Positions 5,847-15,576 of a DNA stretch of 33,814 bases are shown here, piece after piece; position 1 is the first letter of the stretch, and each line of letters begins with the position of its first letter. Both the position numbers and the translations under genes were made by a program. The notes below the pieces were generated by a model. That model was not told where the DNA came from, did not search any database, and saw nothing but the letters and a program-made list of their open reading frames with translations. Location: NCBI RefSeq assembly GCF_003390925.1, contig NZ_QUBS01000003.1, forward strand, positions 1 to 33,814, given 5' to 3'. This DNA comes from Trinickia diaoshuihuensis. GTDB taxonomy: Bacteria > Pseudomonadota > Gammaproteobacteria > Burkholderiales > Burkholderiaceae.

Positions 5847-6794
5847 TTAAGAGGTTTTCGGCGCCGCTGCAGCGCCGCGGGACATTCCGCGCCGCGCCTT
5901 GGTCGCCGGCAAGCGCACAGGTGCGGGATCGCCGCTCAACCGTTCTTTGAGTCGAGCCGCATCGAAGGGCGCCTCCACTTTTTGATCGTTGTCGAAGTAG
6001 CAAAAAACGTCGCGCGCCGCGCGCCGGGCCGGCTTCGAGGCGACGTGCTTCGCGTCGCCCGGCTCTCCGCCCGCCGCCCAGGCGCGAATGCGTTCGGCCC
6101 ACCGATCGAGCGCGGGGTCCGCATAAGCCCCGCTGTATAGGGTTTCGGTTCCGTGCAGCCGCATGTAGACGAATTGCGCCGTGATGTCCTCGAAATACGG
6201 CCAGCCCGCAACCGAATCGGAAACGACGAGCGAGGCATCGTGGCGCCGCAAGATCTCGGGAAACTCGGCGACGCAAAAGCTCGGGTGCCTCACTTCCACG
6301 GCGTGACGCAGTTTGCCGCGGCGCTCCGTCTCGAACCACGGCGTTTTCACACGCGTGTCATGTTCGCGCGCCAATGCAATCGCCTCCTCAATCGTTTTAG
6401 GCAGCAATGCGAGAAATCGTTCAAGGCGAGTCGCGTCGAAATGAAAGTTTGGCGGGAACTGCCAGAGGAACGGGCCCAGCTTTTCCTCGAGCGCCAAGAC
6501 GCCGGAGGCGAAAAAATTGGCGATGGCCGGACGCGCGCTCTCGTCGCGAAAGCGCAGCATATGCGTCAAATAGCGCGGGCCCTTCACGCTAAAGACGAAG
6601 TGCTCGGGCGTCGCCTCATACCAGGACCGGTAGCTCCCGATCGTTTGCAGCGAGTAATGCGAGCCGTTGATTTCGATCGTATCGACGGCTCGCGAGGCGT
6701 AGGCGAGTTCGCGCGCCTGCGACAAGCCCTTGGGATAGAAAACGCCGCGCCAACCCGCGTAGCGCCAGCCCGATATGCCGATGAGAATGGTCAT
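5847..6794 (-). CDS. DUF72 (YecE-like) protein
   Basis: The 315-residue protein opens MTILIGISGWRYAGWRGVFY, the typical DUF72 start, so the ATG at 6794-6792 is preferred over one twelve codons upstream. Further family landmarks are VDTIEINGSHYSLQT, FVFSVKGPRYLTH, LGPFLWQFPPNFHFD, HAVEVRHPSF, YMRLHGTE and DVFCYFDND. DUF72 proteins adopt a TIM-barrel fold, but their reaction is not established. It lies between ggt and egtB on the same strand with a gap of about 100 bases to egtB, so it is probably a separate transcription unit. The C-terminal 30 residues (KARRGMSRGAAAAPKTS) are low-complexity and basic. Confidence 0.88.
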   Translation of the reverse strand: MTILIGISGWRYAGWRGVFYPKGLSQARELAYASRAVDTIEINGSHYSLQTIGSYRSWYEATPEHFVFSVKGPRYLTHMLRFRDESARPAIANFFASGVLALEEKLGPFLWQFPPNFHFDATRLERFLALLPKTIEEAIALAREHDTRVKTPWFETERRGKLRHAVEVRHPSFCVAEFPEILRRHDASLVVSDSVAGWPYFEDITAQFVYMRLHGTETLYSGAYADPALDRWAERIRAWAAGGEPGDAKHVASKPARRAARDVFCYFDNDQKVEAPFDAARLKERLSGDPAPVRLPATKARRGMSRGAAAAPKTS

Positions 6795-6856
6795 TGCGCC
6801 GTACCGTTTGCATTTCGGGCATGTCAGCAAGGCGCATTCCCGGCCATTCCCAGCGA

Positions 6857-8587
6857 TTAAGGGACGATTCGCGTTACGCCGCGGCCGCGCGGATCGGCCG
6901 CCGCCTCCGGCTTATTCCCATTGACCTCGATCGCCTGAATATCGCCGTTGAAATCTTGTCCCTTGAGCACATAGCCTTTCGCCTCGAGCGCTTGCGCGAG
7001 TTCGCCCTCGATCGGCTTGTAAGGCTCCCAGAAGATCGTGTTCGGCGGCAGCAACTGATGATGAAAGCGCATGGCGGCGACGGCCTCCGGCAAGGGCATG
7101 CCGAAATCGTAGACGTCGGTCATGACCTGGAAGATCGACGTAAAGATGCGCGAGCCGCCCGGCGTACCGATGACCATCGCCACCTTGCCGTCCTTCGTCA
7201 GGATCGTAGGCGTCATCGACGACAGCGGCCGCTTTTTCGGTTCGATCGCGTTCGCGTCGCTGCCCACCACGCCGAACATATTCGCCACGCCCGGTTTCGC
7301 CGAAAAGTCGTCCATCTCGTCGTTCAATAAGATGCCCGTGCCGTCCACCACTTCCCCGGAACCGAAATATCCGTTCACCGTGTAGGTATTGGAAACCGCA
7401 TTACCCCATTTGTCGATGATCGAAAAATGCGTCGTTTCGGCCTTCTCGGGCATCGATGTACCCAATCCGGGCTGCACCGCCTTGGTATCGCTCGGCTTTT
7501 CCCGATCGACCTCGGCGGCGCGCTTCGCGAGATAGGTATCGTCGATGAGTTGCGCCACCGGCACGCGATAGAAATCCGGATCGCCAAGATATTGCGCACG
7601 GTCGGCGAAGACGCGCTTCTCGATTTCGGCGACGAGGTGGATATACTGCGGCGAATTCAGCGTCACGCCGGCAAACGCAGGCTTCGAATCGGCTTTCATC
7701 TTCAGCAGTTGAACGAGGCCGATGCCGCCCGAGCTAGGCGGGGGCGCCGTGATTACGCGAAAACCGTTCCAATCGGCCTCGACCGGCTGCCGCCATACGG
7801 CCTTGTATTCGCGCAGATCCTCTTTTGTAATGAGCCCTCCGCGCGCCTTCATCGCCGTCGCGATCGCTTCGGCAGTCCTGCCCTCGTAGAAGCCCTTGGC
7901 GCCTTGGTCGGCGATACGCGTGAGGGCCATCGCCAGGTCGGGCTGCTTGAACGTCGTCCCGGCCTGCAGGCCGCCAAAGTATTGACCGAAGTTCGTCTTG
8001 TCGCCGAAGTCCTTGGCGGCATCGTCGCGCCGCTGCTGCAATTGGTCGCTGACCTCGAAACCGTCGCGCGCATAGCGGATGGCCGGCGCAAGCACCTGTT
8101 TCCATTTCAGCTTGCCGAAACGCTTTTGTACCTCCCACATCCCCTCGACGGTGCCCGGCACGCCGACCGCGCGCATCCCGAACAAACTCATGCCCTTGAT
8201 CACATTGCCGTTTTGGTCGAGGTACATGGTTTTGGTCGCGGCCAGCGGTGCTCGCTCGCGATAGTCCATGAAATACGGCTTGCCGTTCACGTAGAGCGTC
8301 ATGAAGCCGCCGCCGCCGATGTTGCCCGCCTCGGGGTAGGTCACCGCCAAAGTGAACGCGACGGCGACGGCGGCATCCACCGCATTGCCGCCCTCTCGCA
8401 AAATACGCTCGGCGGCGTCGGCGCTGAACGAGTCGGCAACCGCCATGGCGGACGCCGTCAACACCGGTGGTTGCACGCTCGTCTTCGCCCACGCGGATGT
8501 ACCGGGGGCAAAACCGAGGGCGGCAAAGGCCAGCGAGAGCAATCCGCCGATGCGGGCCGGCACTCCGATTCGAATCATGGTGTTCAT
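6857..8587 (-). CDS. ggt: gamma-glutamyltransferase, periplasmic precursor
   Basis: Ggt cleaves gamma-glutamyl bonds of glutathione and related compounds and transfers or hydrolyses the glutamyl group in the periplasm. The 576-residue precursor has a signal peptide (residues 1-34, ending SAWA before KT). The proenzyme motif TTHFSIIDKWGNAVSNTYTV places the autocatalytic Thr nucleophile at residue 385, followed by GTGILLNDEMDDFS and PLSSMTPTI, which form the substrate pocket. Near the N-terminus are GGNAVDAAVA and GNIGGGGFMTLY. Length matches bacterial Ggt. Good ribosome binding site (GGAGAAAT). It is divergent from the BPSS1780-type gene. No catalytic residue appears missing. Confidence 0.96.
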   Translation of the reverse strand: MNTMIRIGVPARIGGLLSLAFAALGFAPGTSAWAKTSVQPPVLTASAMAVADSFSADAAERILREGGNAVDAAVAVAFTLAVTYPEAGNIGGGGFMTLYVNGKPYFMDYRERAPLAATKTMYLDQNGNVIKGMSLFGMRAVGVPGTVEGMWEVQKRFGKLKWKQVLAPAIRYARDGFEVSDQLQQRRDDAAKDFGDKTNFGQYFGGLQAGTTFKQPDLAMALTRIADQGAKGFYEGRTAEAIATAMKARGGLITKEDLREYKAVWRQPVEADWNGFRVITAPPPSSGGIGLVQLLKMKADSKPAFAGVTLNSPQYIHLVAEIEKRVFADRAQYLGDPDFYRVPVAQLIDDTYLAKRAAEVDREKPSDTKAVQPGLGTSMPEKAETTHFSIIDKWGNAVSNTYTVNGYFGSGEVVDGTGILLNDEMDDFSAKPGVANMFGVVGSDANAIEPKKRPLSSMTPTILTKDGKVAMVIGTPGGSRIFTSIFQVMTDVYDFGMPLPEAVAAMRFHHQLLPPNTIFWEPYKPIEGELAQALEAKGYVLKGQDFNGDIQAIEVNGNKPEAAADPRGRGVTRIVP

Positions 8588-8642
8588 CGGGATTTCTCCA
8601 ATTTCTCCATAGTCACGTCGATCAGCGTTTGCCCCTCTCGCG

Positions 8643-8648
8643 CTTATA
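8643..8648 (-). promoter_or_regulatory. possible -10 element for ggt
   Basis: On the minus strand TATAAG (8648-8643) lies 56 bases upstream of the ggt start and matches the -10 consensus at five of six positions. I see no good -35 at 17 bases, so the call is weak. The 8-mer GCATGCGC occurs twice just upstream, within about 30 bases (8649-8685), and could be an operator half-site repeat. Confidence 0.3.
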
Positions 8649-8820
8649 GCATGCGCATCGGGTTTCCGGCATTCGGCATGCGCGTAGGATCCGTACCGCG
8701 CCGGGTGCGAGAAAGCAGTTGTTCTCCATCCGCCGTCTCGCGGCCCCGTTCATGCAACCGGGCGATAATTGCGCACTGGATTGAAACCCTTCGAATTCCT
8801 TTCACCTGGAGCGTCCCTAG

Positions 8821-9510
8821 ATGCATATGCGCGCAGTCGCGGCTGGTCAAGGTTCACGTTGGTTCGCGCAAGGATGGGCAGTGTTTCAACAGCGCCCGGC
8901 CACGTGGATCATGCTCGGGCTCATCGATCTGCTCGTTACCGCCGTACTTTACGAAGTGCCCTATGCGGGCGATCTGACTGCCGTCTTCACGGTTCTGTGG
9001 ACCGGAGGCATGATGTACGCCGCCGACCGATTCCGCGCAACGGGCAGCTTGGGATTGGCCGAAGTCGTGCGCGGGATTCGTGCCCACTTCCAACCGCTGT
9101 TCACGGCCGCCGTTTTTGGGCTGCTGATCGCAATCGTCTGCGATCTAACCGGCGATCGGGCCGCAAGCGCCCTGCGCCTGATCGCGTTCGGCGGCGCCGG
9201 CAACAGCAGTTCGCTCATCGCGCTGGTGGCGGGCGCCATCTATTTGACGGCCGCCTTGATCGGCACGATGGCGCTCTGGCTCGCGCCCGCCCTCATCGTG
9301 CTCAATGGCGCTACGCCGCTCGACGCCCTGCGCGGGAGCTTCGCGGCGACCTGGCGCAATGGGCCGGCCGCGCTGGTCTACGGCCTCATTGCAGCGGGAC
9401 TGATGCTCGCCTGCATATTGACGCTCGGCGTGGCGCTGCTCGTCGTCGCACCGCTCGTCTATTTGTCGACCTGCGCCGCCAGCGTCGATATGTTCCCGCC
9501 CGATATGTAA
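8821..9510 (+). CDS. BPSS1780-family multi-pass membrane protein
   Basis: The 229-residue protein has several strong hydrophobic helices: TWIMLGLIDLLVTAVLY, FTVLWTGGMMYAAD, LFTAAVFGLLIAIVCDL, SLIALVAGAIYLTAALIGTM, and two near the C-terminus around VYGLIAAGLMLACILTLGVA and LVVAPLVYLSTCAASVDMF. The initial segment SRWFAQGWAVFQQRPATW and the late WLAPALIVLNGATPLDAL match the pattern of the BPSS1780 family, inner-membrane proteins of unknown function widespread in Burkholderiales. Either ATG at 8821 or that at 8827 could be the start. It stands alone between ggt (divergent) and lhr (78 bases downstream, same strand). Confidence 0.8.
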   Translation: MHMRAVAAGQGSRWFAQGWAVFQQRPATWIMLGLIDLLVTAVLYEVPYAGDLTAVFTVLWTGGMMYAADRFRATGSLGLAEVVRGIRAHFQPLFTAAVFGLLIAIVCDLTGDRAASALRLIAFGGAGNSSSLIALVAGAIYLTAALIGTMALWLAPALIVLNGATPLDALRGSFAATWRNGPAALVYGLIAAGLMLACILTLGVALLVVAPLVYLSTCAASVDMFPPDM

Positions 9511-9588
9511 GCGGTCATTGCGGCGCGGGCGCACGGCCGCGGCGCACACCGGTATCATCTGAAGCCATCAGGTGTCCTTGAGAAGTCG

Positions 9589-12500
9589 ATGTCTCGCCCA
9601 TACATCGAACAAATGAACGCCCCTTCCAGCGCCGGCCCGCTCGCCTCGTTCCATCCGGCCGTCGCCGCATGGTTCGAATCGGCTTTCACGGCCCCGACCG
9701 ACGCGCAGCTACGCGCATGGCCGCATATTCGCGGCGGCGAATCGACGCTCGTGGCCGCGCCGACCGGTTCGGGCAAAACGCTGACGGCCTTCCTCTGGGC
9801 TTTGGACGAACTCGTGCGCGACGGCCTTGCGCACGAAGGCACGCTGCCCGACGAAACGCTCGTAGTCTACGTTTCGCCGCTCAAGGCGCTCTCGAACGAT
9901 ATTCACGCCAACTTGGAGCGGCCGCTTGCGGGAATCGGCGAGGAACTGACCCGCATGGGGCTGCCGCGCGTTGCGATACGCACGGCCGTGCGCACCGGTG
10001 ACACGACCACAACGGAGCGCAGCGCGCTCAAGCGGCGTCCGGCTCATATCCTCGTGACAACGCCCGAATCGCTGTACGTCCTGCTCTCCTCCGATTCGGG
10101 ACGGCGCATGCTCGCGACGACGCGCACGGTCATCGTCGATGAAATTCACGCGATGGTGGGCAGCAAACGCGGCGCGCACTTGGCGCTTTCGCTCGAGCGG
10201 CTCGATTCGCTCTGCAACCGGCGCTTGCCTCGCATCGGCTTGTCGGCGACGCAAAAACCGATCGAAGCCGTCGCGCGCTTTCTGGTCGGCACGCATGAAG
10301 GCGCGCGCTGCGCGATCGTCGACGTGGGTCATCAACGCGAACGCGACCTTGCGCTCGAAATGCCGCCCGTGCCGCTCGAAGCCGTGATGGCGAACGAGGT
10401 GTGGGAGCGCGTCTACGACCGGCTCGCCGAGCTGGCTTGCGCGCACGCGACGACCCTCGTGTTCGTCAACACGCGCCGCATGGCCGAGCGCGCCGCTCGC
10501 CATTTGACGGATCGCCTCGGCAAAAATGCCGTCGCGGCGCACCACGGCAGTATGGCCAAGGAGCATCGGCTCGACGCGGAACAGCGCTTGAAAGCGGGCA
10601 CGCTGCGCGTGCTGATCGCCACCGCATCGCTCGAACTGGGGATCGATATCGGCGACGTCGATCTCGTCTGCCAACTCGGCTCGCCGCGCGCGATCGCATC
10701 GTTCTTGCAGCGCGTGGGACGCTCGGGCCACCAAGTGGGCGGCATGCCCAAGGGGCGGCTTTTCCCGACCTCGCGCGACGATCTGATCGAATGCGCCGCC
10801 CTGATCGATTGCGTCCGGCGCGGAGAACTCGATACGCTGGCCGTGCCGCATGCACCGCTCGACGTGCTCGCGCAACAGATCGTCGCCGAGGTGGCTTGCC
10901 AAGAGTGGAGCGAACAGGCGCTGTTCGATCGATTCCGATGCGCGGCGCCTTACGCCGATCTTCCGCGCGAGCGGTACGACGCCGTGCTGCGGATGCTGGC
11001 CGAAGGCTATACGAGCCGCCACGGCCCGCGCGGCGCCTATATCCATCGCGATATCGTGAGCGCGACGTTGCGCGGGCGCCGCGGCGGCAAAATGACGGCG
11101 GTGACCTCGGGCGGCACGATCCCCGATAACGCCGACTACGCCGTGCTGCTCGAGCCGCAAGGCTTGAACATCGGCACGGTCAACGAGGACTTCGCCGTCG
11201 AAAGCCTGGCCGGCGACATCTTCCAGTTAGGCAACGCATCGTACAAGATCCTGCGCATCGAGCCGGGCCGCGTGCGCGTCGTGGATGCCCAGGGACAAGC
11301 GCCGAACATTCCGTTTTGGCTCGGCGAGGCGCCGGGGCGAAGCGACGAACTGTCGGCGGCGGTCTCACGACTCAGGGGACGTGTCGACGAATGGCTCGGC
11401 GGCGCCAACGCCGCGTCGGCACCCGAGGGCGGCGCGGCCGACACTCGAACCGATGCGTCGCACGAGCGCGTCGTCGCGATGCTCATGAAGGAGCTCGCGC
11501 TCGACGAGAGCGCGGCGCGCCAAATCGTCGATTATCTGGCGCGTGCGAAGGCGGCCCTAACGGTGTTGCCCACGCAAACGACGCTCGTCGTCGAACGGTT
11601 CTTCGACGAATCGGGCGGCACGCAGCTCGTCATTCATTCCCCGTTCGGCAGCCGCTTGAATCGCGCCTGGGGTCTCGCGCTTCGAAAGCGCTTTTGCCGG
11701 ACCTTCAACTTCGAGTTGCAGGCGGCGGCCACCGAAGACGCCATCGTGCTTTCGCTGACGGGCGCGCACAGCTTCGTGCTCGACGACGTCTGGCGCTTCT
11801 TGCACTCGAACAGCGCCGAGCACGTGTTGATCCAAGCACTGCTCGATGCGCCGCTATTCAATGTCCGCTGGCGCTGGAACGCGGTAACCTCGCTGGCGCT
11901 GCCGCGCTTCACGGGCGGCCGCAAGACGCCGCCGCAATTGCAGCGCATGAAAAGCGAAGACTTGCTCGCGGCCGTCTTCCCCGATCAGGTCGCCTGCCTC
12001 GAGAACGTCGTGGGCGAGCGCGAGCTGCCCCATCATCCGCTCGTCGATCAAACCGTCGACGATTGCCTGCACGAGGCCATGGATTGCAAGGGATGGCTTG
12101 CCCTGCTCAAACGCATCGAGGGCGGGCAGGTCGCTCTCGTGTCGCGCGAGTTGCCCGCACCCTCGCCGCTCGCGGCGGAGATCCTCAACGCGCGCCCCTA
12201 TGCCTTCCTCGACGATGCGCCGATCGAGGAGCGCCGCACGCAAGCCGTGCTCTCGCGCCGTTGGACCGATCCGCAGGACGCCTCGGATTTGGGCGCGCTC
12301 GATGCCGCCGCGATCGCAGCCGTACGCGACGAAGCTTGGCCGCAAGCGCGCAACGCCGATGAAATGCACGAAGCCCTCATCGGCCTGGCGTGCGTCAACG
12401 AGACCGAGGCGCGCGCGCACGCGGGCTGGCTCGACTGGCTCGAAGCGCTTGCGCGCGCGGGTCGCGCGACGCGCATGCAAGTGGCCGAAGACGAAGCGTT

Positions 12501-14052
12501 GTGGCTGCCCCTCGAGCGCCTGACATGCCTGCGCGCGGTCTACCCCGATGCAACCTACGCGCCGCCCGTCGCCGCGCCGAAGGGGTTCGACGAAAGCTGG
12601 GACGACGAGGACGCGCTCGTCGAAATTCTTCGCTCGCGGCTGTCCGGCCTGGGCCCCGAACCCGTACCCGCGATCGCCCGCGGCCTCGCGCTCAAGGCGT
12701 CGAACGTGGCCGCGGCGCTCGTGAAGCTCGAAAGCGAGGGCTACGCGATGCGTGGCCGCTTCACCCCGGGCGCGACGCAGGACGAATGGTGCGAACGGCA
12801 CTTGCTCGCCCGCATTCACCGATACACGATCAAACGGTTGCGCCGTGAAATCGAACCGGTCGAACGCGCGGATCTCGTGCGCTTTCTGATCGAATGGCAA
12901 CGGCTCGCGCCGACGGCGCGCGGCATGGGCCGCGACGCACTGGCGGCCACGTTGGAGCAACTGGAAGGCTTTGAAGCGGCCGCGTCGGCTTGGGAAGAGG
13001 AAATCCTGCCGGCGCGCGTGCGCGATTACACCGGTCTCACGCTCGACGAACTCAGCCGCTCGGGCAAGTTCGTCTGGGCGCGCTTCGCCGCGCAGGGACG
13101 CAGCGGCGGCGCGCCGGTCCGCACGACGCCGATCGTCTTGTTACCGCGCCGCTCGCTGACGTACTGGCACGCGCTCGCCGATCGGCGTGCCGCTCAACCG
13201 GGCACGGGCGGCACGGAGCTATCCTCGCGCGCGCAAGTCCTGTTCGATGCGCTATCGCGCCATGGCGCGATGTTCTTCGATGAGTTGGTCGGCGAAGCAC
13301 GAGCACTGCCGCTCGAGGTCGAAGCCGCGTTGGGCGAACTCGTCGCGGCGGGGCTCGTCACGGCCGATAGCTTCGCGGGGCTGCGCGCCCTCATCGCCCC
13401 CGCCGTCGCGCGAACCCGTGGCGCGCGCTCCACCGCGCGCCGCGGCGTCCATCGCGGCGCGTTCATCGGCGGGATGCACGATGCGGGCCGCTGGGCATTG
13501 CTGCGGCGGCCGAATGCCGGCGAGGGGCCGAGCGGTAACGGCGGGCCGGGAGCGCCGGGAGCGTCACTATCGCACATCAGCCCACCGAGCCTCGAACCCG
13601 ACGTCATCGAACACGTCGCGATGACATTGCTGCGCCGCTACGGCGTCGTGTTCTGGCAATGGTTAGAGCGTGAACCAGCATGGCTTCCACGCTGGCGCGA
13701 ACTATTGCATGTGTTTCACCGCATGGAGGCGCGCGGCACGATCCGCGGCGGCCGCTTCGTAGCGGGACTGTCCGGGGAGCAATTCGCGTTGCCCGAAGCG
13801 CTCGCGCTGCTGCGCGAGGTCCGTAAGCGCGCGCACGACGGCCAATATGTTTCCGTGTGCGCGGCCGATCCGCTCAATATCGTCGGCACGGTGCTTCCCG
13901 GCGAGAAGGTTCCCGCGCTAGCGGGCAACCGGCTCGCGTTTCGCGACGGCGTGTGCGTCGCAACCTTGATCGCCGGGAAATTCGAATTCGCGGCGCAACT
14001 GAATAGCGAGGAAAAGGAAGCGGCGCGGCGGGCGCTCACGCGCCGCGTCTAA
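9589..14052 (+). CDS. lhr: Lhr-type superfamily 2 DNA helicase (long form)
   Basis: At 1487 residues this is a full-length Lhr, a 3'-5' translocating helicase linked to DNA repair. The ATPase core is at the N-terminus: Q-motif region [11 protein letters not shown], motif [10 protein letters not shown] (56-64), motif Ia [21 protein letters not shown], motif II DEIH (184-187), motif III LSATQKP, and in the second lobe [27 protein letters not shown] and motif [11 protein letters not shown] (374-382). The winged-helix and beta-barrel Lhr core follows to about residue 890. The long C-terminal region has repeated winged-helix-like stretches, a Gly/Pro linker near 13520-13570 and a conserved end ([31 protein letters not shown]). 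Start at 9589 follows GAGAAG. No ligase or nuclease partner is adjacent. Confidence 0.93.
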   Translation: MSRPYIEQMNAPSSAGPLASFHPAVAAWFESAFTAPTDAQLRAWPHIRGGESTLVAAPTGSGKTLTAFLWALDELVRDGLAHEGTLPDETLVVYVSPLKALSNDIHANLERPLAGIGEELTRMGLPRVAIRTAVRTGDTTTTERSALKRRPAHILVTTPESLYVLLSSDSGRRMLATTRTVIVDEIHAMVGSKRGAHLALSLERLDSLCNRRLPRIGLSATQKPIEAVARFLVGTHEGARCAIVDVGHQRERDLALEMPPVPLEAVMANEVWERVYDRLAELACAHATTLVFVNTRRMAERAARHLTDRLGKNAVAAHHGSMAKEHRLDAEQRLKAGTLRVLIATASLELGIDIGDVDLVCQLGSPRAIASFLQRVGRSGHQVGGMPKGRLFPTSRDDLIECAALIDCVRRGELDTLAVPHAPLDVLAQQIVAEVACQEWSEQALFDRFRCAAPYADLPRERYDAVLRMLAEGYTSRHGPRGAYIHRDIVSATLRGRRGGKMTAVTSGGTIPDNADYAVLLEPQGLNIGTVNEDFAVESLAGDIFQLGNASYKILRIEPGRVRVVDAQGQAPNIPFWLGEAPGRSDELSAAVSRLRGRVDEWLGGANAASAPEGGAADTRTDASHERVVAMLMKELALDESAARQIVDYLARAKAALTVLPTQTTLVVERFFDESGGTQLVIHSPFGSRLNRAWGLALRKRFCRTFNFELQAAATEDAIVLSLTGAHSFVLDDVWRFLHSNSAEHVLIQALLDAPLFNVRWRWNAVTSLALPRFTGGRKTPPQLQRMKSEDLLAAVFPDQVACLENVVGERELPHHPLVDQTVDDCLHEAMDCKGWLALLKRIEGGQVALVSRELPAPSPLAAEILNARPYAFLDDAPIEERRTQAVLSRRWTDPQDASDLGALDAAAIAAVRDEAWPQARNADEMHEALIGLACVNETEARAHAGWLDWLEALARAGRATRMQVAEDEALWLPLERLTCLRAVYPDATYAPPVAAPKGFDESWDDEDALVEILRSRLSGLGPEPVPAIARGLALKASNVAAALVKLESEGYAMRGRFTPGATQDEWCERHLLARIHRYTIKRLRREIEPVERADLVRFLIEWQRLAPTARGMGRDALAATLEQLEGFEAAASAWEEEILPARVRDYTGLTLDELSRSGKFVWARFAAQGRSGGAPVRTTPIVLLPRRSLTYWHALADRRAAQPGTGGTELSSRAQVLFDALSRHGAMFFDELVGEARALPLEVEAALGELVAAGLVTADSFAGLRALIAPAVARTRGARSTARRGVHRGAFIGGMHDAGRWALLRRPNAGEGPSGNGGPGAPGASLSHISPPSLEPDVIEHVAMTLLRRYGVVFWQWLEREPAWLPRWRELLHVFHRMEARGTIRGGRFVAGLSGEQFALPEALALLREVRKRAHDGQYVSVCAADPLNIVGTVLPGEKVPALAGNRLAFRDGVCVATLIAGKFEFAAQLNSEEKEAARRALTRRV

Positions 14053-14107
14053 CCCGCCACCGCTTCGACTACGCGACGAAACCGAAACGCGGCCGGCCGA
14101 AAGGCCG

Positions 14108-15319
14108 TCAGGCCAACGTACGGTACAACGCCTCGAACAAAATATCGGCGCCCAGTACGAAGCCGCGTCCGCCCACGTTGACGTAAGCCGACAACGTGAC
14201 GCACAGGTTCTTGGAACTCGACGACATATACGGCTCGCTGACGATCGTTTCGCCGGGGCGCACGAGCGCGTCGCGGAAATAGGTGCGCTTCGACCAATTC
14301 GCCCCGCTACTGCGCGCGAGCATCGGAAACGTCGCCCGGCGCCAATCGTCGTGCCTGTCCGATTCGATGTTCTCGCCGACTTGGCGGCCGGTATCGTCGA
14401 GGACGAACACGCGCAGCGCCCATTCGCACGCGAGAAAATGCCGCGCCGCCTGCTCCACCGGTATCCCGGAGCACCACGCATCGCGAAATTGACCGAACGC
14501 GTGACGGTACGGCGTCAATTCGTCGAGATCGCCGACGCGCCGCAGCTTGCGCGCGTGCGTCAGCCGATCGTCGAAGGCCGGCGTGGCGACGCGCGAGACG
14601 GCCGCCGCCGCATCGATCTCGATCGCGGGTCGTCCAAAATAATAGCCTTGGACGAAATCGGCATCGCAATCGGCGCTGAGTCGAGCTTGGTCCGCCGTCT
14701 CGATCCCTTCGACGACGATAAACGTGCCGATGTCGTGCAGCAGATCGACGAGGCGCAACAAGCTTCGCGCATTCCGATAGCTGGAAACCGCCTTACAAAT
14801 CAATTCGCGATCGAGCTTGACGACATCGGGACGCAGATCCCACACACGCCCGAGATTGGTCAGTCCCGCGCCGAAATCGTCGAGCGCGATGAGGAACCCA
14901 TAGCCGCGCAAGCGATCGACGGCATCGACGAGTGCAAAGGGCAACTCTTGTCTGGCCTCCAACACCTCGATAACGACCCGCCCCGGCGCGACGCCGCTCT
15001 CGAGCAGATCGTCGGCCAACGCCGGGCCGTGCACCGGATCGACGAGCACGTCCGGGTGCAGGTTCAGGAACAGGACGCTCTCGTCATCGGCGAACCGGAC
15101 AAAACGTCGCAGATGATGCCGGATGCACGCCCGTTCGTATTCGCCGTAGCGCCCGGCCTGCCGGGCAACGGCAAACGCATGCTCGGGCGAACAAGACGCC
15201 CCGCCTTGACTGGCCCGCAGCAGGGCCTCGTATCCGACGGCCGCTCCGTGAGCCAGCGAGAGTACGGGCTGGAAGGCGCTTTCTATTCGTGGCAGTCCGG
15301 GCGCTTGAGGATCGTTCAT
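14108..15319 (-). CDS. EAL-domain c-di-GMP phosphodiesterase with C-terminal sensor-like region
   Basis: Residues 12-245 form an EAL domain that would hydrolyse cyclic di-GMP. All expected catalytic and metal residues are visible: the EAL motif at 31-33, Asn86 in FLNLHP, Glu118 and Glu121 in VIEVLE, Asp147-Asp148 in ALDDFGAG, Lys168 in VVKLD, Glu204 in VVEGIE, and Gln224 in VQGYYFG. Residues 270-403 hold a region with FVLDDTGRQVGEN, ANWSKRTYFRDAL, VSEPYMSSSSKNLCVTLS and GFVLGADIL, a pattern like Cache/PDC ligand-sensing folds. No transmembrane helix is present, so the sensor would be cytoplasmic and C-terminal, the reverse of the usual order. Divergent from cheV. Confidence 0.9.
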   Translation of the reverse strand: MNDPQAPGLPRIESAFQPVLSLAHGAAVGYEALLRASQGGASCSPEHAFAVARQAGRYGEYERACIRHHLRRFVRFADDESVLFLNLHPDVLVDPVHGPALADDLLESGVAPGRVVIEVLEARQELPFALVDAVDRLRGYGFLIALDDFGAGLTNLGRVWDLRPDVVKLDRELICKAVSSYRNARSLLRLVDLLHDIGTFIVVEGIETADQARLSADCDADFVQGYYFGRPAIEIDAAAAVSRVATPAFDDRLTHARKLRRVGDLDELTPYRHAFGQFRDAWCSGIPVEQAARHFLACEWALRVFVLDDTGRQVGENIESDRHDDWRRATFPMLARSSGANWSKRTYFRDALVRPGETIVSEPYMSSSSKNLCVTLSAYVNVGGRGFVLGADILFEALYRTLA

Positions 15320-15369
15320 GGAACCGAGGGTCGCGTCGTTGGGGTCGAAAGCCGGCTTTGCGAATGCAG

Positions 15370-15398
15370 TGGGACTCGTCGGTCGCAGGCGAGTCCCA
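15370..15398. repeat. inverted repeat in the leader of the EAL gene
   Basis: TGGGACTCG (15370-15378) and CGAGTCCCA (15390-15398) form a perfect nine-base stem with an eleven-base loop, about 50-80 bases upstream of the EAL gene start and on its transcribed leader if transcription begins near a TATAAG-like -10 (minus strand, around 15402-15407). It may be an operator or an RNA hairpin. It does not resemble a c-di-GMP riboswitch. Confidence 0.45.
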
Positions 15399-15464
15399 GC
15401 GTCTTATAACGTCAGATGTTTTGGTGAACTTAACAGTTTTCTTGGGGGAAACGCGAACGGCGTA

Positions 15465-15491
15465 TCAATTTTCCCGGCGGCGCGCCGTTAT
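15465..15491 (+). promoter_or_regulatory. sigma-28 (FliA) type promoter for cheV
   Basis: TCAATTTT (15465-15472), an 11-base spacer, then GCCGTTAT (15484-15491) match the flagellar sigma-28 consensus TAAAGTTT-N11-GCCGATAA at 6 of 8 and 6 of 8 positions with exact spacing. It lies 86 bases upstream of the cheV start. A chemotaxis gene under FliA control is expected biologically, which strengthens the match. Judged by eye only. Confidence 0.5.
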
Positions 15492-15576
15492 CAGCGATAT
15501 AGCCCTAGCAGCGACGGCGGCGCCATACCCCTAGGTGCAACCGTCCCGCAGAGGCGCAACCAAGAGGAAAATTTCG

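Noticed and set aside
6857-8587. Ggt as the missing EgtC of ergothioneine synthesis
   Set aside because: Ggt has a clear signal peptide and should be periplasmic, whereas EgtB and EgtD are cytoplasmic. Kept only as a question, not as a call.
7427-8977. 516-codon plus-strand open frame antisense to ggt
   Set aside because: It mirrors the ggt coding strand, is rich in Arg/His, and the ggt protein has full family motifs and a signal peptide.
9709-11160. 483-codon minus-strand open frame inside the lhr region
   Set aside because: It is antisense to the helicase core, is full of Arg/Ala/His codon shadows, has no family motif and no ribosome binding site. High-GC coding DNA often leaves the opposite strand open.
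11854-12960. 368-codon minus-strand open frame in the middle of lhr
   Set aside because: It is a shadow of the helicase coding strand without motifs or start signals.
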